This document shows, piece after piece, positions 10,544-18,006 of a stretch of DNA of 64,000 bases. The stretch is taken from the NCBI GenBank assembly GCA_001464915.1, contig LNED01000022.1, positions 211,256 to 275,255 on the forward strand, read 5' to 3'. The translations under genes and the position numbers were made by a program. How positions within the stretch are numbered: position 1 is the stretch's first letter; each line of letters starts with the position of its first letter. Origin of the DNA: Sphingomonadales bacterium Ga0077531. Lineage in GTDB: Bacteria; Pseudomonadota; Alphaproteobacteria; Sphingomonadales; Sphingomonadaceae. Below the pieces are notes generated by a model. It searched no databases. It saw only the letters and a program-made list of their open reading frames with translations, and was not told the DNA's origin.

Positions 10544-11167
10544 TTACGGGTTCAGCAAAGTCCACAGGGTTGCCGGATCCGGCACGCCTGTTTCGTAAAG
10601 ATTGGCGCTGCGTTGAAACGCGCGCAAAGCATCGCGCATCTGGGGCGAATAGACGCCGTCTTCTTCGCCGCGATAAAGCCCGCGCGCGCCAAGGGCTGCC
10701 TGCGCGCGTTTGAGGATCGTCTGATAGACAAACGCCCGGTTCTCACCCGTGCCAACCTCGATCAGCGGCGAAAAATCGGCAATGCGAACGGGCCGGAACG
10801 CGCCCACCATCTTTTGCACCACGGACACGATGATATCGTCAGGATGTTCCGAACAATGCTTGTCGAGGATCAGGTCGAAGGCGGCGGCATTGTGCCACGG
10901 CGACAGATCGAAAGTGTTGGGTTCATACCGGTTGGCCGCGCTCAGATACCCTTCGACAAAGCCGATCAGGCGCTGATACTCTGCTGATCCCTTGTCGGCG
11001 CGCGCCGCCGTGAATGCAGCGCAATCGAGCCTGCCCGATCCTTCGACAGCGAATTGCTTGCTGGTGTTGTCGGCGCTGGCCGGAACGCTGGCTGCCACAG
11101 CCAGCGCCGCTGCCGCCGCGCTGAAAGCTGCGAACCGAGCGTGCTTTGATCTGCCCCCAATGCGCAT
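10544..11167 (-). CDS. Secreted protein with C-terminal peptidoglycan-binding-like domain
   Basis: Signal peptide; FVEGYLSAANRYEPNTFDLSPW segment; C-terminal ALGARGLYRGEEDGVYSPQMRDALRAFQRSANLYETGVPDPATLWTLL resembles a PG_binding_1 repeat. Confidence 0.65.
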   Translation of the reverse strand: MRIGGRSKHARFAAFSAAAAALAVAASVPASADNTSKQFAVEGSGRLDCAAFTAARADKGSAEYQRLIGFVEGYLSAANRYEPNTFDLSPWHNAAAFDLILDKHCSEHPDDIIVSVVQKMVGAFRPVRIADFSPLIEVGTGENRAFVYQTILKRAQAALGARGLYRGEEDGVYSPQMRDALRAFQRSANLYETGVPDPATLWTLLNP

Positions 11168-11169
11168 GA

Positions 11170-12033
11170 TCAGAACCCGTGGCCCTTCATCGCCGACAAC
11201 GCCTCTGTCGCGCGAACCGCATCAAATCCTGCGCCGGTCATATCAGTGCCGATGATGATCGCGCTGGTGTTGAGCACGGTGTTGCCGTCGCTGTTGATCA
11301 TCGATTGCTGCAACAACCGCCCGAAATCGCCGCCAATATTCTGCAAGGCTGTATCGCCGCCTTGATTGCCGGACAGCGCCAAGCCAAGCTCATTGGGGCC
11401 GAGGCGGAATTGCAGCTCATCGCCATCGGCAAAGCTGAACCCGGTGCTGGCATCGATCGCCGTCAGGCTCGATCCGTCAAACCGTGCAATCTGCGACGTC
11501 GGGACCAGCGCGATCTGCAAGCTGTTGCGCGCAGAGTTGTCGGCGCCTGCAATGACATTGGCCTGCGCCGCGCCTTGCGTTGTGCCGAGCCCGCCCACCG
11601 GCAACACCTGCTGCGCCGTGAACAGCGGCGTGTAGCCGCTGTGGCTGTCCGTCACGTCCATCGCTGGATCGCCTTCACGCAGCCAGCCGATCATCAGCTG
11701 CGGGACAGGATTTCCGTCGGAGCCCGAATTGAGGAAATCGACGTTGAACACCAACCGGGCGACGGTGGTGATGCCGTTTTCATCCTGCCAACTGGTCAGC
11801 ATTGAAATGCCGAAATACGAAATCGAATCCGGCCGGATGAATTTTCCTCGAATGCCTTCCAGCTCCGCATCAGGGATCGGAGCGCCCAATTGCGCAAGCC
11901 CTTGCGCTGCCAGAAGGCCGCGCTCCTGACCGTTTGCGGAAACCGGCACGATGACCATCGCAGCCGCGCCAACCACGGCAAGGATTGAACCTGTGCATCT
12001 GCGGATGGGGCCGGGGTTTGGTGATGTTTTCAT
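11170..12033 (-). CDS. fapE: FapE-like secreted protein
   Basis: Signal peptide, then ELEGIRGKFIRPDSISYFGISMLTSWQDENG; located between C39 protease and exporter genes. Confidence 0.6.
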   Translation of the reverse strand: MKTSPNPGPIRRCTGSILAVVGAAAMVIVPVSANGQERGLLAAQGLAQLGAPIPDAELEGIRGKFIRPDSISYFGISMLTSWQDENGITTVARLVFNVDFLNSGSDGNPVPQLMIGWLREGDPAMDVTDSHSGYTPLFTAQQVLPVGGLGTTQGAAQANVIAGADNSARNSLQIALVPTSQIARFDGSSLTAIDASTGFSFADGDELQFRLGPNELGLALSGNQGGDTALQNIGGDFGRLLQQSMINSDGNTVLNTSAIIIGTDMTGAGFDAVRATEALSAMKGHGF

Positions 12034-12043
12034 GGCATCCTCC

Positions 12044-12781
12044 TCAAAACGAAAAATCGTAACCGGGCGCAAAGCCGAACTCGGCGGCTTGGGCGGCCGG
12101 AAGGCTCGCGGTTGTTCGCAGCAATTGCCGGGCAGAAAGCGGTGAAGGCGGATCGATCAGGACGTTGTCCGGATCGTAGTTCGCGCCGATCACCACAAAC
12201 GCGATATTGTTCCACGCCTGTTCAAACTGCGCCCGCGTCATCGTACGATTGCCCAGCGCTGGATCGCCAATTGCGATCTGATCGCCGAATACCTTGCGGA
12301 CGACGACGAAGTGTTTGTATCCCCGCACGTCGATCAACACGATCACCGGGATATTAAGCTGGGCCAAGGCCGGATAGTCGATCCGGTATCCTTCGGCGTT
12401 CAAACCTACGGATTGCGCGTAGGTTTTCATATCCAGCAGCGAAAATCCCTTCTGCCGCACAGTATCGGGATCAGCGACCTTCAGCATGTTGACCAGCACC
12501 TGGCGCTCGGTCGTCTGATAGCCATAAGCGCCGTTGAATATCGTCGCCATGACGGCGGCTCCGCAGCTGAAATCTGTCTGCTGACGGACGAGATCCTCGA
12601 ATTTCATCGCCTTCCAACTGACCGGGCGCGCGCTCAGCGTCGGCGCTCCGTTGACCAATTGTCCCAGCCATACCGGCGTCTTTTCAGCCGGCGCGTTCGC
12701 ACACCCGGCCAGCGCAAATGCAGCCGTAAGCGACAGCACGACTGCACGTGGGTTTGACCGGAAGGCGTGATTATGAAACAC
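12044..12781 (-). CDS. fapD: FapD-like C39-family cysteine protease, probable lipoprotein
   Basis: RQQTDFSCGAAVMATIFNGAYGYQTTERQV (Cys), RGYKHFVVVRKVFGDQIAIGDPALGNRTM (His/Asp); lipobox LAGC. GTG start at 12781 preferred. Confidence 0.8.
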   Translation of the reverse strand: MFHNHAFRSNPRAVVLSLTAAFALAGCANAPAEKTPVWLGQLVNGAPTLSARPVSWKAMKFEDLVRQQTDFSCGAAVMATIFNGAYGYQTTERQVLVNMLKVADPDTVRQKGFSLLDMKTYAQSVGLNAEGYRIDYPALAQLNIPVIVLIDVRGYKHFVVVRKVFGDQIAIGDPALGNRTMTRAQFEQAWNNIAFVVIGANYDPDNVLIDPPSPLSARQLLRTTASLPAAQAAEFGFAPGYDFSF

Positions 12782-12867
12782 CGAATGGACTACCTTTGCT
12801 TCGGGTAGAGGGCAGCTGCACTGACCATCAGCGCAGCGTTTCCGTAGTCGCAATGCGACGGGGGATT

Positions 12868-12902
12868 GGGGAGGAAGAGTGTAAGGGACTCTCTTCCTCC
12901 CC
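12868..12902. promoter_or_regulatory. 12-bp perfect stem-loop between fapC and fapD
   Basis: GGGGAGGAAGAG (12868-12879) / CTCTTCCTCCCC (12891-12902), 11-nt loop, no following T tract on the fap coding strand. Confidence 0.7.
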
Positions 12903-12920
12903 GCCCGACGACGACGCGCG

Positions 12921-13961
12921 TTAGCTGGGGTCGCCACCACCGCCATTGCCGTCAGGAGCACCACCCTGTGACGCAGCAATCGTCAGCGAATTGAGCTGCT
13001 GATTGCCGACACCAGCCGCCATATTCACGCCGATATTGCCGGACGCACCCGACACATCGAGGCCGCTGATCGAGTTGATGCTATCCTGTTGCTCGACACC
13101 GCTCAGCAGCGCCGTCTGGATCAGCCCGGCATTGGCCTCTGCCAGATCGGCGTTGGAAGCCGTTGCCAGCGTCAGCAGGTTGGCCTGCTGATTCAGGCTG
13201 CCCGTTGCAACGTTGACACCGATGTTGCCCGAACCGGTGATGGTTGCGCCCAACACCGTGTTGCGATCGCGGAAATTGTTGCTTCCGCCACCTTCTTCGG
13301 GATCATCTTCGTTAAGCACATCGCCCGGCGTTGCGAACTGGCGAACACCGATCAACGATTGCAGACCGGTGGTGGACGCTTCTGCCCAACCGCCCGAAGC
13401 CTCGTCGTTGCTGTCTTCCGACACCGCGATCGAAGCGCTGTTCATCTGCATGTTGAAGTAACCTGCCGCCAGGTTGACCCCGACATTGCCCGACGAATCC
13501 ACGTTGAACGTGTCCACCGTGTTGACGATCGGAGCAAAGAACCCGGCCCGGATCTGAGGTTGCACCACGCCGTCGGTCAGATTGTCGTTCGGGTTCTGAC
13601 CAGCTTCGCTGACGCCGGGGCCAAAGACCTCGTCGACGAAGCCGTTTTCAGCGTTCAGCTCGTTTTCTTCACGATAGTTGACGACGACACCGGTCAGGAA
13701 CTGCTTGGCGTCAGTCACAGCGACAGCCGAACTGTCCACTGCGATATCGCCGTCCAAGGTAACGGTACCGCGCAGGGCAACGTCCTTGTTGTAGGTGATA
13801 TCGGTCGTGATGCTGGTGTCGATGTTGTTGGCATACCGCAGATCGACCTCAACGCTCGAACGGCCATCAGCGCCGCCTTCATCGTCGTCCTGACTGGCCA
13901 TTGCGGGCATGGCAAACGCCAGCGCCGAGACTGCCACAGCAGTTAACATTGCAGTTTTCAT
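12921..13961 (-). CDS. fapC: FapC-like major amyloid subunit
   Basis: Signal peptide plus three repeats: GNVGVNLAAGYFNMQMNSASIAV, GNIGVNVATGSLNQQANLLTLAT, GNIGVNMAAGVGNQQLNSLTIAA; Gly/Asn/Gln rich. Confidence 0.8.
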   Translation of the reverse strand: MKTAMLTAVAVSALAFAMPAMASQDDDEGGADGRSSVEVDLRYANNIDTSITTDITYNKDVALRGTVTLDGDIAVDSSAVAVTDAKQFLTGVVVNYREENELNAENGFVDEVFGPGVSEAGQNPNDNLTDGVVQPQIRAGFFAPIVNTVDTFNVDSSGNVGVNLAAGYFNMQMNSASIAVSEDSNDEASGGWAEASTTGLQSLIGVRQFATPGDVLNEDDPEEGGGSNNFRDRNTVLGATITGSGNIGVNVATGSLNQQANLLTLATASNADLAEANAGLIQTALLSGVEQQDSINSISGLDVSGASGNIGVNMAAGVGNQQLNSLTIAASQGGAPDGNGGGGDPS

Positions 13962-13984
13962 AATCCTTACTCCTTTGCTTCGGG

Positions 13985-14599
13985 TTATGGATTTCCCCCG
14001 GCCGAAACGTTCAGCGCGAAGGTATTGGCAGAGGAATTCCTCTCGCCCCCAATCAGGTTGATCTGCACAAGGCCGCTGTTTCCGCCCAAGGCCGTGTCAT
14101 CGACGATGACACTGTCATTGCGCGGATCGAGGCTTTGGGCAGATGGCCCTGACGGTTCCGTTGGAGCGCGCGCCTGGGCGAGCATTAGGTCAGAGACCGC
14201 TCCGAGATTGCCGATGACCAGTGCCGCAAGATTGGCGGACTGGTTCTGGTTGCCGGCGGTGAGGTTGATGCTCACCATCCCGCTGTTATTGGAAAGGGCG
14301 CCGGGCCCGATTGCGATGCTGGTCGCACGGTCTGCCTGGTCGGCATTGGCGATGACCTGCTGCACCGCAATGGCCTGCGAGGCGAAATCGCCGATCGCAA
14401 TCGTCGCAGCAGCGGCCTGCTGGTTTTGCGATCCTGACGCGATGTTGATGGCCAGACGGCCACTATTGCCGCTGCCATCTTCCGCCGCGATGACGACTTC
14501 ATCTTGGGCAGCCGGAAGTTCCTGCGCTTGGCCCGCGCCAGCAGATGCGGTCAACGCAGCCGCGATTGCGATCGCTTTGATGATAGGGCGATGGGTCAT
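13985..14599 (-). CDS. fapB: FapB-like amyloid subunit
   Basis: Signal peptide plus repeats GNSGRLAINIASGSQNQQAAAATIAIG, NNSGMVSINLTAGNQNQSANLAALVIG, GNSGLVQINLIGGERNSSANTFALNVS. Confidence 0.78.
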   Translation of the reverse strand: MTHRPIIKAIAIAAALTASAGAGQAQELPAAQDEVVIAAEDGSGNSGRLAINIASGSQNQQAAAATIAIGDFASQAIAVQQVIANADQADRATSIAIGPGALSNNSGMVSINLTAGNQNQSANLAALVIGNLGAVSDLMLAQARAPTEPSGPSAQSLDPRNDSVIVDDTALGGNSGLVQINLIGGERNSSANTFALNVSAGGNP

Positions 14600-15123
14600 T
14601 GGCCGTCCCCAAGCACTTTGCCGATCACGCCAAGCGATGACGATAAGGCGTTAAGGCTGCTACCGATCAACCCGCCAACGCCGGTGCCCCCGCTTTCCGC
14701 GCGGGTGAAATCACCATCCGATGTTCGGGAAGACGACAGCGCCGACAGGCCGGTTTGCAGGGCCGATTGTGTGGTGCCGAGGGCTTGGCTCAGCGGCGCT
14801 GATACCGACGCCTGTTCAGCATCACTCAGCGGCTCAAGCCCAACCAGCAAGGAATGCGAAATCAGCGCCGAATGATCGAGCGACACCGTGCTGGCTTCAC
14901 CCTGATCAAATCTGCGAGTGGCGGTGCCATAGGGAACCTCACGGGCAAAAACGAGCTGGCCGGGATGGGTGTCCGCATTCGAGGGATACTCAGCCTCTTG
15001 CGCGCTCAGATGATGAACCGGCCCAAGACCGATTGCCGCGGCTGCGGAGCACGCAATCGCCATCGCGCGGCAAATGCCGCTGGTTCGGTAAAGTCGCACT
15101 TGGCCACTCCTCGCAAAACGCAA
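14596..15123 (-). CDS. FapA-position secreted protein
   Basis: 175 aa with N-terminal export signal; overlaps the next gene by 4 nt; first gene of the fap-like unit. Family not recognised from sequence alone. Confidence 0.6.
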   Translation of the reverse strand: MRFARSGQVRLYRTSGICRAMAIACSAAAAIGLGPVHHLSAQEAEYPSNADTHPGQLVFAREVPYGTATRRFDQGEASTVSLDHSALISHSLLVGLEPLSDAEQASVSAPLSQALGTTQSALQTGLSALSSSRTSDGDFTRAESGGTGVGGLIGSSLNALSSSLGVIGKVLGDGQ

Positions 15124-15338
15124 GATATCGGTGCCAATCCCGCTGCTATGCGGAGATCGTCACGATGATGGATCCGAAGATCCCGCAGCCCGTTTTATGG
15201 TTATGGATTTTTAAGTATGCCGAGTCGGCCCGATTCGCATCGCCCGATTGGATTAGTCAAATCTGACATTAGCAATTTGAACTACAACTTAGATCAAATT
15301 TCAAATCGGCCTTTATGCCGCTGACTATGACAAGGGCC

Positions 15339-15992
15339 CTAGTTCAGATGGTACGGCGCAAGACGGTGCCACAGTTCTTCGCGTGAACTGACTTGAAGTT
15401 TGTCATAGCAGTGTCGGATGTGAGCGCGCACGGTGTGAACAGAGATCTCGAGTTCATCTGCGATCTGCTGCGGTACATGCCCGCGTATGAGTTTTTCAAG
15501 CACGAGCACTTCGCTGGGGGTCAGGCCAAATGCCTCTTCCAGATCTGCGAGCACGGTTACAAATTCGTCGTCCGCTACACGCATCGACACCGCAATGGCG
15601 CCCGCAGTGATCCCAGTGGCGGAGATAATGAAATGCCCGTCGCCAGATCGTTTTCGCAGCGTCACCGTTTCAACCGCGCCCACTGCCACATCGAAAATGT
15701 GCCGCAGGCGTTTGTCTGATGACGGCGTGCACGCAAGAGCCAAAGCGTTCTTTAAGGAAAATCCTTCTTCCTGGTCGAAGAACTGTCCGGCGCCCGCGCT
15801 CTGCGCGATCAACTCGCCTTCACGCGAAAGGATCAGCCTGACTCGACCGTCCAACACCTCCCAACAGGAAAGCAAGGGTTCGAAATTGGTCGAAACGTCG
15901 TTGGATGGGGGCCGAGTCTTTGCGTGGCCCGCCGAGTTTTGCCCTAGCGTTCCCACTGTTTCGGGACGCTTTCCAGATACTAAGCTTTTCAT
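15339..15992 (-). CDS. LuxR-family transcriptional regulator (GerE HTH)
   Basis: C-terminus FGLTPSEVLVLEKLIRGHVPQQIADELEISVHTVRAHIRHCYDKLQVSSREELWHRL. Confidence 0.8.
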   Translation of the reverse strand: MKSLVSGKRPETVGTLGQNSAGHAKTRPPSNDVSTNFEPLLSCWEVLDGRVRLILSREGELIAQSAGAGQFFDQEEGFSLKNALALACTPSSDKRLRHIFDVAVGAVETVTLRKRSGDGHFIISATGITAGAIAVSMRVADDEFVTVLADLEEAFGLTPSEVLVLEKLIRGHVPQQIADELEISVHTVRAHIRHCYDKLQVSSREELWHRLAPYHLN

Positions 15993-16432
15993 GTCGCGTA
16001 CGCTCCCTCGAGCTTCGCGAACACCTGCAAGCGCATACCACAACATGGCGCCTGTGATGTTCGATTAGAACAACCACTTGCTGACCAGTCCGTGTATCAG
16101 GTCCCTTACATCCCGCCACAGATCTTTATAAATTTCTATTCCACTTCCAGCCTCGTTCGCCGTGCGATCACTTTGGCTATCCGAAGATGGTGCCCAAAGA
16201 ATGGCGAACGAACAGGGTGCAAATATATCAACTGACTCAACTTATTGCAAACATTGCTTTTACGAACGCTGCCGCAAGAGGCAGAAGGTTGGATTTGGCC
16301 GATAAGCTGAACGGCGGGCACGCAAGTCCGGGGCCACGAGGAGATGGATAACGGCTTTGGGGAGTGCGAAGGTTAGGCGCGCGTGGCGGGTATTGGGTGG
16401 AAAATCGCCGTTGAAGCGCATAAGGTTTAGTT

Positions 16433-16828
16433 ATGCGGCTTCTGGTCTCACTGTTAGCAGTCACATGCGCGTTACCGCTCTTTGCCTGCGGTGGACCGAC
16501 AGCCGGGTCCAAGATTTACGATCGAAGTGGCTCAATCCAAGCCGAAAGTCTTGTCGAATTAGAAGGATCCGTCCTTTCTATTTCTCGCGCCGCGCAAGCT
16601 CCAATCCGTGATACGATGCAAGACCTCGATAATTTGCCAATGTATTTGCTGTCGAATGACGACGTGACGATCTTGGTGAAACATAAGGCATTCGGCGAAC
16701 CGTGCGACTGGAGCAAGAGATGCGATTGGGAATATAGCCTCTCGTCCACCAACGCCTCTCTAGATCAGGCTGCTCAGCGGAAGGTGGTAGATCAATCCTT
16801 TGCCGTGCTTTCTCAGCTGAAATTCTAG
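16433..16828 (+). CDS. Small lipoprotein-like hypothetical protein
   Basis: MRLLVSLLAVTCALPLFACGG signal/lipobox-like N-terminus, 131 aa. Confidence 0.55.
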   Translation: MRLLVSLLAVTCALPLFACGGPTAGSKIYDRSGSIQAESLVELEGSVLSISRAAQAPIRDTMQDLDNLPMYLLSNDDVTILVKHKAFGEPCDWSKRCDWEYSLSSTNASLDQAAQRKVVDQSFAVLSQLKF

Positions 16829-16920
16829 TGCCCATATCGCTTACACCGATATCCGCTATGGGGTCGCTAACTGAAGGGCAGCTTTTTTATTGGCTCGAAC
16901 AGGAGGGGACATTGCCCCCC

Positions 16921-17085
16921 TTAAGCAGCAGGCGGCCCGCCCTCATTTTCCGCCGCTGCCTTCGCTGCGTTCTCCGCGCGTGTCTTCTTGAGCAGGCGGT
17001 CGGTTTTCCAGAATTGCCACACGCCAAAACCGATGGCGATGCCGTAGAACAGCACGATTTCGATCCAGCCCATATTGCCCATCAT
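16921..17085 (-). CDS. 54-aa membrane protein, not in supplied ORF list
   Basis: MMGNMGWIEIVLFYGIAIGFGVWQFWKTDRLLKKTRAENAAKAAAENEGGPPAA; single TM plus charged tail, just downstream of bchO. Confidence 0.7.
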   Translation of the reverse strand: MMGNMGWIEIVLFYGIAIGFGVWQFWKTDRLLKKTRAENAAKAAAENEGGPPAA

Positions 17086-17118
17086 CGTCTCCGTAGCGCG
17101 GCTTAGCGTGACTGGGGT

Positions 17119-18006
17119 CTATACCCGCTCCGCCAGAAATGCGGAAATCAGCGCCGCGACTTTGTCGGGCGCTTCTTCGTGGGCGAGGTGGCCGAGGCCT
17201 GCCAGCACCTCCAGCTGCGCGTTCGGCATCCACCCCTGCGCCTCACGCGCCCAGCTGAGCGGGATCGCCGGGTCGCTTTCGCCGTGGACCATCAGCACCG
17301 GGTTGGCGACGCTGCCCATCCGATCCCGTAGGCCGGGCAGATCCCAATTCGCCATCATCGCCAGCGCACCGCCTGCGTGGCCGGGGTGCTTCAGCAGCGT
17401 GCGGTAACAGGCCAGCCCCTCAGCACTGATGCGCGAGTGAGTGGAGCGCCACAGGAACCGCCCCGCGCCGCCGGTCAGATCGACCGTGCTGGCAAAGATG
17501 CGCGGCACCAGCGGGTTGATGAACAATGCCTTCGCCACCGCCGGGAAGATCTGCGCGAAGGGGCCGGGAAAGGGGCGCAATGCGGAATTGAGGCCGACAA
17601 TCGGCCCGGTGAACCCGTGGGCGAGGCCCAATTGCAGCGCCAGCGCCGCGCCTGCCGAATGGCCGATGATCGCGGCGGGGGTGATGTCGAGATGCTTGAG
17701 CAACCCCGCCACTTCACCCGCCATCGCGGGCAGGCCCATCGCATAGGCATTGTGGCCGGTGGTGAAGGCGTGGCGCGGCAGGTCGATGGCGATGACCTCG
17801 TTGCTCTTGGCCAGCAGCGGCATCAGATCGCGCCATGAATGCACCGATGCGCCGGTGCCGTGGAGCAGCAGTAGCGGAGGACCGTCCCTTTTGTTTTTTG
17901 GCGCCATCCGCTGAACATGCCAACGCGCGCCGCCAATCGTAATAAATTCGCTGGCATCGCGGTGCGGCCAGATCAGGCCTTCGCGGTTCCAATCAAGACT
18001 GCTCAT
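17119..18006 (-). CDS. bchO: Alpha/beta hydrolase BchO (putative Mg chelatase accessory)
   Basis: LLLLHGTGASVHSWRDLMPLLA, IGHSAGAALALQLG; overlaps bchD by 4 nt. Confidence 0.9.
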   Translation of the reverse strand: MSSLDWNREGLIWPHRDASEFITIGGARWHVQRMAPKNKRDGPPLLLLHGTGASVHSWRDLMPLLAKSNEVIAIDLPRHAFTTGHNAYAMGLPAMAGEVAGLLKHLDITPAAIIGHSAGAALALQLGLAHGFTGPIVGLNSALRPFPGPFAQIFPAVAKALFINPLVPRIFASTVDLTGGAGRFLWRSTHSRISAEGLACYRTLLKHPGHAGGALAMMANWDLPGLRDRMGSVANPVLMVHGESDPAIPLSWAREAQGWMPNAQLEVLAGLGHLAHEEAPDKVAALISAFLAERV

